Shown here piece by piece: positions 1 to 10,200 of a stretch of 64,000 nucleotides of DNA; the stretch's first letter is position 1; each line of letters begins with the position of its first letter. The position numbers and the translations under genes were made by a program. The DNA lies in the NCBI RefSeq assembly GCF_039904985.1, contig NZ_CP157006.1:1-64000 (forward strand), written 5' to 3'. The DNA is from Methylomonas sp. AM2-LC (GTDB lineage Bacteria; Pseudomonadota; Gammaproteobacteria; Methylococcales; Methylomonadaceae). The notes beneath the pieces were generated by a model, which ran no database searches, was not told where the DNA came from, and worked only from the letters and a program-made list of their open reading frames with translations.

Positions 1-621
1 ATGATTAATACAAAATGGTACGTAACTCAATTAGGTTTTTTTTTAATTCTTATAATTAACGCGATTAGTTGCACAGAGATTCCAAAAAAAGACGTAATAA
101 AATCTTTGACGATAGATGAGTGTGTCCATCAAAAAAAAATTGAATCTGCTTCTGCGATACAAAAAAGTGAAATCGAGTTGAGAATTGACTGTGACAAAGA
201 ACTCGCTGTTAATTCTGATTATCAGCGATCAAGGTCAGGTCAATTTAAGAAGATTGAAACAATTACTTATGATGTTGATCAAGAATATTATGATCAGTCA
301 ACATGGGATCAACTTATTGAAAAATTAAGACAAAAGTACTATCCCTCATTAGGTACACCAACACAAGAAATCGCAAAATCTATTGAATTGAGACGTATCC
401 AAGAAGGTGTTGAAGATAAATCAGCTGATAGGTTGTATACGCCCAAAATACTACCTGCTAGCCCTTATCTGATGTCGTACGTGGAATTAAAAAAAGCAGA
501 GGAGGTAGTGTGGATGATGTATTGGGAAAAACCTAAAGATTCTGATGAAAGAGGAAGTATTATGGTTATAAAAAACATAATTGAGAGCGAAATATTTAAA
601 AAGGAAGCTAGAAGAAGATAA
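1..621 (+). CDS. Putative lipoprotein, function unknown
   Basis: The protein has 206 residues and I do not recognise its family. The N-terminus (residues 1-24) is a basic start followed by a hydrophobic stretch ending in Ala-Ile-Ser-Cys, which fits a lipoprotein signal with Cys24 as lipidation site, although the lipobox is not canonical. The rest is hydrophilic and rich in Lys and Glu, with no further membrane segment. The ATG is the first base of the window, so a start further upstream cannot be excluded. It ends about 120 bases before the promoter of the restriction operon and is probably not part of it. Confidence 0.5.
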   Translation: MINTKWYVTQLGFFLILIINAISCTEIPKKDVIKSLTIDECVHQKKIESASAIQKSEIELRIDCDKELAVNSDYQRSRSGQFKKIETITYDVDQEYYDQSTWDQLIEKLRQKYYPSLGTPTQEIAKSIELRRIQEGVEDKSADRLYTPKILPASPYLMSYVELKKAEEVVWMMYWEKPKDSDERGSIMVIKNIIESEIFKKEARRR

Positions 622-742
622 AAAATAGGTACCGTTCAAGGGGTCCTGGGTGAGTAGACCTGCCAAGTCGCCTCAGCAGGCCCCCTATGCGCAGCGAAAG
701 GAAGCATCATTTGCATTATACCAATTAATGCATTAAAAATTG

Positions 743-771
743 TTGACAGGCATCTTTTTTGGCGCTATCTT
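743..771 (+). promoter_or_regulatory. Sigma-70-type promoter of the restriction/defence operon
   Basis: A perfect -35 hexamer TTGACA (743-748) is followed after exactly 17 bases by TATCTT (766-771). Transcription would start near 778, some 23 bases ahead of the ATG at 801. The promoter overlaps an in-frame TTG at 759, which argues against that codon as the start of the first gene. Bases 622-742 upstream hold no gene; a short CCTGC/GCAGG inverted repeat is seen near 659-680. Confidence 0.65.
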
Positions 772-800
772 TGTGCAGCAAAACAAAAGACGCAAAAAAA

Positions 801-1391
801 ATGAGCATAAAACACATCGTTTCTTTGATGGCCGGACATCCATTTCGCGGGAGTATTGAAAACACTCCAGATGGCGAAGTGGCTGTTGTGCAAATGAAAG
901 ATGTTGATCCGGAAGGCGGCCTTAATGTCACCAATCTCTATCGAGTTCATTTAACAGGCCGCAAAAAGCCGGATTATTTGAAGTGCGGCGATATTTTATT
1001 TATTGGTCGTGGCTACCGGATTTTTGCCGTTTTGGTTGATCAAGACTTGGAAAGTACCGTTGCCGGTTCTCACTTCTTTATTTTGCGGATAAAACCCAAT
1101 GGACAGCTTGTAAGACCAGATTATTTGACCTGGTATATCAACCATAAATTAGCACAACGCTATTTTTCTCAGCATATCGCTGGTACAGCATTGCCTCACG
1201 TCAATCGTACGGTGTTAGAAAATCTACCAGTTGTTGTGCCTCCCATAGATGTACAAGAAGGCATCGTTAAAACGCACCGTTGCAGGCTCAAGGAAAAAGC
1301 CTTGCTAGAACAACTTATCGAAAAGAAAAAACAGTTTTTAGACCAGTTACTAGATCAAACATTGGAACAGTACCAAGAGGACGACGCATGA
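801..1391 (+). CDS. HsdS-like single target-recognition-domain protein
   Basis: The protein of about 196 residues resembles one half of a type I restriction specificity subunit. It has a target-recognition domain followed by a conserved helix with the pattern LLEQLIEKKKQFLDQLLDQ near the C-terminus. Full HsdS proteins carry two such units (about 400 residues), so this is a half-length version. It could pair with itself or with the full HsdS to alter DNA specificity; that is inference. The start at 801 is preferred because the upstream TTG at 759 lies inside the promoter. The stop overlaps the hsdM start (ATGA), which implies translational coupling. Confidence 0.65.
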   Translation: MSIKHIVSLMAGHPFRGSIENTPDGEVAVVQMKDVDPEGGLNVTNLYRVHLTGRKKPDYLKCGDILFIGRGYRIFAVLVDQDLESTVAGSHFFILRIKPNGQLVRPDYLTWYINHKLAQRYFSQHIAGTALPHVNRTVLENLPVVVPPIDVQEGIVKTHRCRLKEKALLEQLIEKKKQFLDQLLDQTLEQYQEDDA

Positions 1392-2896
1392 GCACCAAAA
1401 TCAACCAGGACGAAATCAACAGCATACTCTGGAAGGCTTGCGACACCTTTAGGGGGGTGGTGGATGCGTCAGAATATAAAAACTATATTTTGGTAATGCT
1501 CTTCGTCAAATATATCTCCGATGTTTGGCAGGAACACTATGAAAGTCTCAAGGATAAATTCGGCGATGATGAAGAGATGATCTTGCGCCGGATGCAGCGC
1601 GAACGCTTCGTGTTGCCCAAGGGTTGTAGCTTCTCTGACCTTTACAGTCAACGTAACGAAGCCAATATTGGCGAAATCATTAACATTGCCCTTGAGCATG
1701 TTGAAGAAAACAATAAGCAAAAGCTCTCCGGCGTATTCCGGAATATTGATTTCAATTCCGAGGCCAACCTTGGCCAAACCAAAGACCGCAACGCCCGCTT
1801 AAAACATCTGCTAGAAGATTTTCACGATACACGACTGGATTTACGTCCTTCGCGCGTTGGCAATCTGGATGTCATCGGTAATGCCTATGAATACCTGATT
1901 GCTAAATTCGCCGCTGGTGCGGGCAAGAAAGCCGGCGAATTCTATACGCCTGCCGAGGTGTCCGAATTGATTGCAGAGTTGGTTAATCCGCAAGCCGGTG
2001 AACGGATTGCCGATCCCGCCTGTGGCTCTGGTTCTTTATTGATTAAATGCGGTAATCAGCTTTTGAAAAATGGCGTCAAAGACTTTGCTCTGTATGGTCA
2101 GGAGATCACTGGCGCAACATGGGCATTGGCGAAAATGAACATGTTCCTGCATGGCATGGACAATGCCCGTATTGAATGGGGCGATACCATTCGCAGCCCT
2201 AAACTCATTGAAGACGATACCACCATGAAGTTTGAAGTAGTGGTCGCCAATCCTCCGTTTTCGCTGGATAAATGGGGCCATGACGAAGCGGGTAACGATC
2301 CTTACAAACGGTTCCATCGTGGCTTGCCACCGCAATCCAAAGGGGATTACGCGTTTATCTCGCACATGATAGAAACCACGACACAAGACTCCGGTCGTGT
2401 CGGCGTGGTGGTGCCGCATGGTGTGTTATTCAGAAGTTCCAGTGAAGGCAAAATCCGCCAGCAACTGATTGAAGAAAACCTGTTGGATGCGGTGATAGGC
2501 TTACCAGCCAACCTGTTCTATGGTACCGGCATCCCGGCGGCGGTATTGGTGTTCAAACGCAACAAGGCTGATAACAACGTCTTGTTCATTGATGCCAGTC
2601 GTGAGTATCAAAATGACAAAAACCAGAACCGCTTGCGGCAAGAGGACATCGACAAGATTGTTGCCACCTATCAAGCTAGAGAAACCGTTGATAAATATGC
2701 TTATCTCGCCAGCTTTGATGAAATCAAGGAAAACGACTTTAACCTGAATATTCCGCGTTATGTGGATACTTTTGAGGAAGAATCCGAGATTGATATTGAG
2801 GCGGCGCAGGCTGAAATCAGCCAGTTGGAAACCGAATTGGAAAACGTGAAGTTGGAGATGGCGGGGTATTTGAAGGAGTTGGGATATGTTGCCTAG
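1388..2896 (+). CDS. hsdM: Type I restriction-modification methyltransferase subunit HsdM
   Basis: This 502-residue protein is the N6-adenine methyltransferase subunit, which uses S-adenosylmethionine to modify DNA in complex with HsdS. The N-terminal HsdM_N region (about 1-135) is followed by the methylase domain with the cofactor motif DPACGSGS (near 208-216) and the catalytic NPPF (residues 288-291). The length is normal for the family. The ATG at 1388 overlaps the stop of the preceding HsdS-like gene, and a longer reading frame upstream is unlikely to be used. The 3' end overlaps hsdS by 11 bases, so modification genes are tightly coupled. Confidence 0.95.
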   Translation: MSTKINQDEINSILWKACDTFRGVVDASEYKNYILVMLFVKYISDVWQEHYESLKDKFGDDEEMILRRMQRERFVLPKGCSFSDLYSQRNEANIGEIINIALEHVEENNKQKLSGVFRNIDFNSEANLGQTKDRNARLKHLLEDFHDTRLDLRPSRVGNLDVIGNAYEYLIAKFAAGAGKKAGEFYTPAEVSELIAELVNPQAGERIADPACGSGSLLIKCGNQLLKNGVKDFALYGQEITGATWALAKMNMFLHGMDNARIEWGDTIRSPKLIEDDTTMKFEVVVANPPFSLDKWGHDEAGNDPYKRFHRGLPPQSKGDYAFISHMIETTTQDSGRVGVVVPHGVLFRSSSEGKIRQQLIEENLLDAVIGLPANLFYGTGIPAAVLVFKRNKADNNVLFIDASREYQNDKNQNRLRQEDIDKIVATYQARETVDKYAYLASFDEIKENDFNLNIPRYVDTFEEESEIDIEAAQAEISQLETELENVKLEMAGYLKELGYVA

Positions 2897-4055
2897 TGGA
2901 TGGGAAAAGCAAGCGATAGGCAAACTCTGCCAATCAATTGTACCTGGTCGCAATAAACCGAAGTCTTTTGACGGACACATTCCGTGGATAACAACACCTG
3001 AGATTCAGGGGCGATATATCCCATCAGAAGTGCAGAAAAATTATGTGAGCTTAGATGCAATCAAAGAATCTGGAGCCAAAATAGTTCCAGTAGGTAGCGT
3101 CATTATTTCTGCTGTCGGTGAATTGGGTCTCACTGCAATTGCAAAGGAAGAAATTGTTCTAAATCAACAATTACACGCTTTTGTCTGTCCAGATTATATT
3201 TGCAATGAATATCTTGCTTATTGGCTAAGCACCCAAAAAGCTTATATGGATAGTGTTGCGTCAAAAACGACAATCCCATATATGAACAAAGCAAATTGCG
3301 AAAGCATACCAGTTGCTTATCCACCTTTACCCGAACAACAAAAAATCGCCCAAATCCTCTCCACTTGGGACAAAGCCATTCAAAAATTGGAAGCCCTGAT
3401 TGCCTCCAAGCAAAAGCGCAAAAAAGCCCTGATGCAGCAGCTTTTGACGGGGAATAAGCGGTTTGCTGGGTTTGAGGGGGAGTGGCGACCAACATTTCTT
3501 GGAAAGGTTGCCGACATCGTTATGGGATCGTCACCAAAATCAGAGGCCTACAATGAAATCGGTGAAGGGTTACCGTTACTTCAGGGTAATACCGATATAA
3601 AAAATCGGCTATCAGCTCCTCGAATTTATACAACTGAAATTACGAAAGAATGTAGCCCAGGAGATATTTTGTTGAGTGTGCGGGCTCCAGTTGGTGCGAT
3701 TGCTCTTTCATTGCACACTGCATGCATAGGACGAGGAATAGCTGGATTAAAAGCGAAACATGGGTTTTGTCAGGGTTTTCTCTACCAATGGTTGATATTC
3801 TTTGAGCCAAAATGGGATCGATTATCTCAAGGTAGTACGTTTGAATCAGTAAATAGTGCTGATATTAAAAATCTCCACGTATTTCTTCCCGTAGATATAA
3901 AAGAACAACACAAAATTGCATCCGTCTTCACAACTGCCGACACCGAAATCCAAACCCACCAAAAACAACTTTTCGCTCTTAAAGAACAAAAAAAAGGCCT
4001 GATGCAACAGCTTTTGACTGGAAAAATAAGAGTTAAATTAGATAAGGAGAGCTAA
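2886..4055 (+). CDS. hsdS: Type I restriction-modification specificity subunit HsdS
   Basis: The 389-residue protein has the two-fold architecture of specificity subunits. Target-recognition domain 1 (about 1-145) is followed by a conserved helix with LPEQQKIAQILSTWD and the repeat KALMQQLLTG. Domain 2 (about 198-338) is followed by a second helix with KEQHKIASVF and KGLMQQLLTG. It determines which DNA sequence HsdM and HsdR act upon. The start overlaps hsdM. A Shine-Dalgarno AAGGAG in its last codons serves the next gene, the CD-NTase, and ties the CBASS-like genes to the same transcript. Confidence 0.93.
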   Translation: MLPSGWEKQAIGKLCQSIVPGRNKPKSFDGHIPWITTPEIQGRYIPSEVQKNYVSLDAIKESGAKIVPVGSVIISAVGELGLTAIAKEEIVLNQQLHAFVCPDYICNEYLAYWLSTQKAYMDSVASKTTIPYMNKANCESIPVAYPPLPEQQKIAQILSTWDKAIQKLEALIASKQKRKKALMQQLLTGNKRFAGFEGEWRPTFLGKVADIVMGSSPKSEAYNEIGEGLPLLQGNTDIKNRLSAPRIYTTEITKECSPGDILLSVRAPVGAIALSLHTACIGRGIAGLKAKHGFCQGFLYQWLIFFEPKWDRLSQGSTFESVNSADIKNLHVFLPVDIKEQHKIASVFTTADTEIQTHQKQLFALKEQKKGLMQQLLTGKIRVKLDKES

Positions 4056-4056
4056 T

Positions 4057-5352
4057 TTGTCAGTCTCAGACATGTTCAAAGATTTTTTAGACAATCTAAA
4101 AATTGATAATTCAGAGCAGATCAGTCTTAGGTATGGAGAAATCACGGCTTGTCTAAATAAAAAATTCAGAGATACCGAATCCAAAACTGCCAATAGCTTA
4201 CAGGTAGGCTCTTATGGCCGATGGACTGGTATTAAGAATATCTCTGACTTGGATATGCTTTACATCATGCCAGCCAGCAAATGGAATGACTACAAGAATG
4301 TTGGGCAATCTAAATTATTGACGGAAACCAAAGATGCTATTAAAGCCCGCTATCCAAGCACAACAGTTTATGTAGATCGGCTTGTTGTAAGAGTTTTGTA
4401 TGCCAATTTTCATGTTGAAGTCCAGCCTGTTTTTAATTATGAAAACGACAGCTTTATATACCCAGATACCTATAACGGAGGTAGCTGGAAGGTAACTAAA
4501 CCTCGATACGAAATTAAAGCCATGTCGGAGTTTGTAATCCAGAAAAACAAAAATCTTCGGCGACTTTGCAAAATGGCTAGGGCTTGGAAAAACAAGCACG
4601 GTGTTGGCATGGGCGGCTTATTGATTGATACATTAGCCTACAACTTTCTGAAATCAACTAATGGTTATGATGATAAAAGCTTTTCTAGTTACGATTTTTT
4701 GAGCCGAGATTTTTTCAAGTATCTATCAGATCAGCCCAATCAAGATTATTACGCAGCATTAGGAAGTGGCCAAAGAGTTAAAGTTAAACAGAAATTTCAG
4801 AAAAAAGCCAAGAAAGCGTACGACCTATGTTTGAAAGCCATTGAGGCTGAAAAAACTGATAGTGTTAATGATAAATGGAAAAAGGTATACGGACGACCAT
4901 TCCCTGCCAGACTAGCCGAAACAAAAGATTCGTCCGCCAAAGCCGCACAAACATGGGAAAATACCGAACAATTTATCGAAGATAAATACCCAATTGACAT
5001 TCGATATGGACTAAAAATTGATTGTGAGGTCTCTCAAAATGGATTTCGTGAGCATTTTTTAACAGAAATGTTAGCAAAAAGAATACCGCTATTAGCCAAG
5101 AAAAAGCTGTTATTTACCATAAGCGAAATCAATGTACCAGAGCCTTATTCAATTGAGTGGAAAGTGCTTAACCGGGGCGAAGAAGCTAAAAAGAGAAATT
5201 GTATTCGGGGGCAAATAGTAGCTGATGACGGGCAGAATAAAAGAAAGGAATCAACCACCTTTAAAGGAGATCACATTGTAGAGTGTTTTGTTATTAAGGA
5301 TGGCATAGTCGTCGCTAAAGATAGAATTGATGTTCCAATCAGATGGGAGTAG
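4057..5352 (+). CDS. CD-NTase (SMODS nucleotidyltransferase with AGS-C sensor domain)
   Basis: This 431-residue protein looks like a cGAS/DncV-like nucleotidyltransferase, the enzyme that makes a cyclic nucleotide second messenger on phage infection in CBASS. Visible are the Gly-Ser motif (residues 51-52, VGSYGRWTG) and two metal-binding aspartates in SDLDML (64 and 66). An acidic residue at the third position is Glu121 (VEVQP) where Asp is usual. The last ~115 residues match the AGS-C sensor pattern (PYSIEWKVLNRGEEA and KGDHIVECFV). The start is TTG at 4057: AAGGAG lies 7 bases upstream, whereas the ATG at 4072 has no ribosome site. It lies one base after hsdS and four bases before the SLATT gene. 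Confidence 0.82.
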   Translation: MSVSDMFKDFLDNLKIDNSEQISLRYGEITACLNKKFRDTESKTANSLQVGSYGRWTGIKNISDLDMLYIMPASKWNDYKNVGQSKLLTETKDAIKARYPSTTVYVDRLVVRVLYANFHVEVQPVFNYENDSFIYPDTYNGGSWKVTKPRYEIKAMSEFVIQKNKNLRRLCKMARAWKNKHGVGMGGLLIDTLAYNFLKSTNGYDDKSFSSYDFLSRDFFKYLSDQPNQDYYAALGSGQRVKVKQKFQKKAKKAYDLCLKAIEAEKTDSVNDKWKKVYGRPFPARLAETKDSSAKAAQTWENTEQFIEDKYPIDIRYGLKIDCEVSQNGFREHFLTEMLAKRIPLLAKKKLLFTISEINVPEPYSIEWKVLNRGEEAKKRNCIRGQIVADDGQNKRKESTTFKGDHIVECFVIKDGIVVAKDRIDVPIRWE

Positions 5353-5355
5353 ACC

Positions 5356-5964
5356 TTGGAAAAAAATGATCTTCTAAAACATATTGCCGAAACTGGTTAT
5401 AACGTCGGTTTTGGGGCGAAGCTACATTTTGCTACTTATGACATCGTAGACAAAGCACCTGGCCTTATTGGCTTTATATCTACGGCAGTTGGTATTTTTT
5501 CCTTGTTTGTAAACGCTTTGACAAACAACTATTTATCGGCAACTTTTATTGTTATTGGTATCTCTGGGCTCTATATATCATTTTATGATGCCGCAAAAAT
5601 GGAATATGAATCCGCAGGGAAGGAAATTACTAAAATATTTAACAATCTAAAGCGTCTATATTACAGGACGAAGTCGGCTCAACCCGATGAATTAAGGGGT
5701 ATAGAAGCTGAATTGTGTGCTATGGAAGATAACTACTATCAGTTAGCTATTAGCAAACAGATCCTATTTAGCGACTGGTATGCCCACTATAAATTCTTTT
5801 GGCAACACCAAATCGATTGGATTGATGAACAAAGGAAATTTAGTTTTTTTAGGGATAAAGTGCCTTTGTCCTTATATTTTTTCCTATTGGTATTGATATT
5901 ATTGCCAGTTGTATTTTGCACTGATTTTATCGATAAAATATGCTGGTTATGCTTGAAAAATTAG
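5356..5964 (+). CDS. SLATT-domain membrane effector (CBASS-type)
   Basis: The 202-residue protein has two adjacent predicted membrane helices near residues 36-54 and 58-77, a helical cytoplasmic stretch, and a further hydrophobic segment near 170-190. This matches the SLATT family, two-helix membrane effectors thought to form pores when an associated CD-NTase signals. The TTG start at 5356 has GGAG upstream within the end of the CD-NTase gene, only 4 bases from its stop, so the two are cotranslated. Assignment to SLATT rests on topology and partnership; I could not run a profile search. Confidence 0.7.
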   Translation: MEKNDLLKHIAETGYNVGFGAKLHFATYDIVDKAPGLIGFISTAVGIFSLFVNALTNNYLSATFIVIGISGLYISFYDAAKMEYESAGKEITKIFNNLKRLYYRTKSAQPDELRGIEAELCAMEDNYYQLAISKQILFSDWYAHYKFFWQHQIDWIDEQRKFSFFRDKVPLSLYFFLLVLILLPVVFCTDFIDKICWLCLKN

Positions 5965-5986
5965 TGAGTCTTGGAGATATTATTTA

Positions 5987-6985
5987 GTGGCGTACGATAA
6001 ACCATGGAAAAGCTATGAAAATCAACTGGATCAATTGATTCAGCGTGGCATGATCGTTACCGATAGAGCCAAGGCGTTACATTATCTGGAACGCATAGGT
6101 TATTACCGATTGAGTGGGTATTGGTATCCATTTAGAGAACGCAGTGGTATTTATTGCCCTTTAGCGGCGACAAATGGAAAAAAATTTAAGCTCGGTAGTA
6201 CCAATCGTTTAGTGCTGGATGATTTTAAAACGGGGGCCAGTTTTCAGAATGCGGTCGAGCTCTACGTATTCGATAAAAAATTGCGATTGTTGGTATTGGA
6301 TGCTCTGGAGCGTATCGAAATTGGTATGCGCGTTGATATTTCCCACTCACTTGGTAAAAAAGACCCCTTTGCTTACCTCAAGCCGGAATTGTTGTTTGAA
6401 GACTTTTCGGCGAAGCTCGATGAAAAAACAGGCCTAAGCGATCATCACCAGTGGTTGAGCAAGCAATCCACCTTGGTTTCCCGCTCAAAAGAAGAATTCA
6501 TTAAGCACAACAAAGCCAAATATGGGTTTCCTTTGCCTATTTGGGTTATCTGTGAAATTTGGGACTTTGGAACACTATCCACGTTATTTGCAGGCATGAA
6601 AGAAGCTGACCAAGATGCGATTGCAAGTAAATATGGTGTTAGTAACGGTCGAATCTTTGCATCCTGGCTACGCAGCTTGAATTACTTGCGCAATGTCTGT
6701 GCCCATCATAGCCGTCTCTGGAATCGTAATATTATTGATCAGCCTAAACTACCAAAAGTCGGCGAAGTGTCTTGGGTTGATCCCTTTCAGGGTGAAGCAC
6801 ATTTGCTGGCACGGCCATTTTTACTGCTGTGTATTGCCAAGCATCTGCTGACAATTATCAATCCTAGTTCAAGTTGGGGGCAACGATTAACAGCATTGTT
6901 ATTGGAGTTTCCAGACTTACAGCATGTAGGTCTTAATCTTAACGGGATGGGAGCTGTAGATGGCTGGGAGCAATGGGCGTGGTAA
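5987..6985 (+). CDS. Abi_2 family abortive-infection protein (AbiD/AbiF-like, HEPN)
   Basis: The 332-residue protein starts with the family signature (ALHYLERIGYYRLSGYWYPF). It contains the HEPN RNase motif R-x4-H as RNVCAH (Arg235 to His240) followed by HSRLWNR. Abi_2 proteins are phage-exclusion factors whose HEPN fold suggests RNA cleavage. The start is GTG at 5987 with TGGAG 10 bases upstream. It sits 22 bases after the SLATT gene and before hsdR, so three defence functions share one operon. About 230 bases with RNA hairpin potential follow. Confidence 0.85.
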   Translation: MAYDKPWKSYENQLDQLIQRGMIVTDRAKALHYLERIGYYRLSGYWYPFRERSGIYCPLAATNGKKFKLGSTNRLVLDDFKTGASFQNAVELYVFDKKLRLLVLDALERIEIGMRVDISHSLGKKDPFAYLKPELLFEDFSAKLDEKTGLSDHHQWLSKQSTLVSRSKEEFIKHNKAKYGFPLPIWVICEIWDFGTLSTLFAGMKEADQDAIASKYGVSNGRIFASWLRSLNYLRNVCAHHSRLWNRNIIDQPKLPKVGEVSWVDPFQGEAHLLARPFLLLCIAKHLLTIINPSSSWGQRLTALLLEFPDLQHVGLNLNGMGAVDGWEQWAW

Positions 6986-7017
6986 TCAAGAACACAAAAT
7001 TGTCAGGCAATAAAAAA

Positions 7018-7060
7018 CCCCTAAGCAGCTCAACTACCGAAGTAGCTAAACCGAAAGGGG
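7018..7060 (+). ncRNA. Possible structured RNA between the Abi gene and hsdR
   Basis: The 227-base gap 6986-7212 contains a compact fold. CCCCT (7018-7022) can pair with AGGGG (7056-7060), enclosing a hairpin CTAC-CGAA-GTAG (7034-7045). The direct repeat CAGGCAAT flanks it (7004 and 7070). Genes of the AbiF type are known to have an associated RNA motif, so this may be such an RNA, but I cannot match it to a model. An alternative is a small basic 72-residue reading frame (6973-7191) preceded by GGGAG, which would use the same bases. Confidence 0.3.
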
Positions 7061-7212
7061 CCGTGTTGCAGGCAATTGTAGTCAAATACGAACAGTTGTC
7101 AACTTTAATTAGTGCAAAACGACTGTTGAAATTCGCAAGATCAAGACATTCGGGGATTAAAACAACAATAACGCCGAATTACAACATCTAATAGCTATAA
7201 AGGAAAGCAACA

Positions 7213-10200
7213 ATGGCTGTACATGATTATTTGGAAGACTTGTCATCGCTACTACCTGCTGTTGTATTGCTGCAAAAGTTAGGCTTTAACTATCTAACAT
7301 CTTCAGAACAATTGGTATTACGTAGTGGTAGGACTTCCAAATGCGTTTTGGAAAGTGTGCTTGCCGAGCAACTGCAAAAATTCAATAGCATTACCTTCAA
7401 AGGCAAGCAGTACCCGTTCAGCGACGGCAATATCCAAAAAGCGGTGCAGGCCCTGGCCGGTATTCCGTTCGACAGCTTGATGAATACCAGCGAGCAGGTT
7501 TACGACCTGCTGACCCTGGGCAAAAGCCTAGAACAAACCATCGACGGCTACACTAAAAGCTTTTCTCTGCACTACATCGACTGGCAGCATCCGGAAAACA
7601 ACGTGTACCACATCTGTGACGAGTTCGTACTGGAACGTCGTAACAGCAAACTCACCCGCCGGCCAGATATTGTGCTATTCGTCAATGGCATCCCGTTGGC
7701 AGTGATCGAATGCAAGCGGCCTGATTTAAAGGACGCGGCAGAAGAAGGCATCAGTCAGCATTTGCGTAATCAGCGAAGTGATGAAATTCCTGAGTTGTTT
7801 ACGTTTAGCCAAGTGTTGCTTTCAGTCTGCCAAAACAAGGCTCTGTACGGCACAACCGGTACACCGGCTAAGTTTTGGGCACTTTGGAAGGAAGACGACA
7901 AAGGCACCCAAGAGGAATGTCTGCATAATCTGGTTAACACCCCAGCTAGCACTGAGTTTAAAGCTAAGTTGTTCGCTGAACGGACGGAACAACAGCAGGA
8001 TTACATGGAAAAACTCTGGCAATCGGGCGAGCGATTGCCATCGCCCCAGGATAAGGCTATACATAGTCTGCTGCGACCGGAGCGATTGCTAGAACTAATT
8101 TACCAATTCATCGTATTTGATAACAAAGAAAAGAAAATTGGCCGCTATCAGCAATACTTTGCGGTTAAAGCGACCTTGGATCGAGTGACCCATAGTCGTG
8201 GAGATAGTCAACGGCCAGGCGGTGTGATTTGGCATACGACTGGCTCGGGTAAATCGTTAACCATGGTAATGTTGGCTAAGGCATTGGTACTGGAACCGAG
8301 CATACACAATCAGAAAATTGTCTTGGTCACCGACCGGGTGGACCTGGATGACCAGATTTACAAAACCTTCCATGCCTGTGGTAAGCCGGTAGTACAAGCC
8401 AAAACCGGCGAGCACTTGCTGGAACTGATCGCTCACGACAAAGCCACAATTATCACTACCATTATCGATAAGTTCGAATCAGCCAGCCGGAAGCGAAAAA
8501 TTCGGGACGAAAGCAGTAATATCTTTGTGTTGGTCGACGAATCGCACCGTTCGCAATACGGCGTGTCCCACGCCAAAATGCAGAACGTGTTTCCTAATGC
8601 TTGCTATATCGGCTTTACCGGTACACCCTTACTCAAAAAGGAAAAGACCACAGCCAAAAAATTCGGCGGGTTTATTCATAAATACACCATGAATCAGGCG
8701 GTTGCTGATGGTGCTGTAACGCCATTGCTTTATGAAGGCCGCATGAGTGAGTTACACGGTGACCAGGCGCAGATCGATAAATGGTTCGAACGCATCACCA
8801 AGGACCTGACCCCACAACAAAAGGCCGACCTAAAAAATAAATTTCGCCGCGAAGATGAGTTGAGCAAATCGGATCAGCGCATTGCCGAAATTGCCTACGA
8901 TATCGGCCAGCACTTCAAACACAACTTCAAAGATACCGGCAAAAAGGGCCAACTGGCCGTTTCCAGTAAGGCCATGGCGTTGCGATATAAAAAATATTTT
9001 GATGAATTCGGCGACGTAAGCACGGAATTGGTGATTTCTGCACCTGATACCCGTGAAGGCAATACCAGCGTGGATGAGAATACACTGGAAGAAGTACAAG
9101 CCTTCTGGAAAACCATGATGGCCAAGTACGGAAACGATCAAAAATACCAAGACAGTATTATCAATGCTTTCAAACATTCCGATGACCCTGAAATCTTAAT
9201 CGTCGTCGATAAGTTACTGACCGGCTTCGATGCACCCAGAAATACGGTGCTTTATTTGGACAAACGGCTTAAAGAACACAACATCCTACAAGCCATCGCC
9301 CGTGTAAACCGGCTATTTGAAGGCAAGGATTATGGCTTGATTATTGATTATCGAGGAATTTTTGGCGAACTGAACGACGCCATAGACACTTATGCTGCCT
9401 TGGAAAATGAAGGCTTCGACAAGGAAGACATCGAAGGCTCATTAACCGATGTGAGCGAAGAAATCCGCCTCTTGCCGCAACGCGATACCAATACGTGGGA
9501 AGTGTTCAAGGAAGTCGGCAACCAAAAAGACTTGGAAGCGATGCAGCGGCATCTGGAACCAGAAGATCGGCGGCAACGCTTTTATGAAACACTTTCTCTA
9601 TTTGCCAAAACACTACAATTGGCTTTGGCCAATGCTAAGTTTCAGGATGAAACGCCGGAGGTTAAGGTTAACCGTTATAAAAACGATTTGAAATACTTCC
9701 TCAACCTACGCACTGCTGTGAAGCAACGTTATGGTGAAGCAGTGGATTATTCATCCTATGAAATACAAATCCGCAATATGGTGAATAAGTATATTGGTGC
9801 CGCTGCTGTAACCCAACTCATAGCCCCAGTGAATGTTTTCGCCATTGACGAATTCGAGAAGGAAATCGAAGCCATTGAAGGCGATGCCGGCAAAGCCGAC
9901 GCCATTGCCTCGCGGATGAAAAAGACTATCACCGAAAAAATGGAAGAAGATCCGGCACTTTACAAACGGCTTTCGCAGCTGATTGACGAAGCTATTGCTG
10001 AGCACCGGGCCAAACGCCTATCGGATATGGAATATCTGAAAAAAATCCGCAAAGCACTGGATGAATTACGTGGCAAAAGAGGGTCTGAACTTCCGGACAA
10101 ACTTAGAACGCGCGATGACGCAAAAGCATATTATGGCGCACTATTGGAGCCGATGACTCGGTACGATTTACAAGGTCATCCGCTAGATGAGTTTGTTGCA

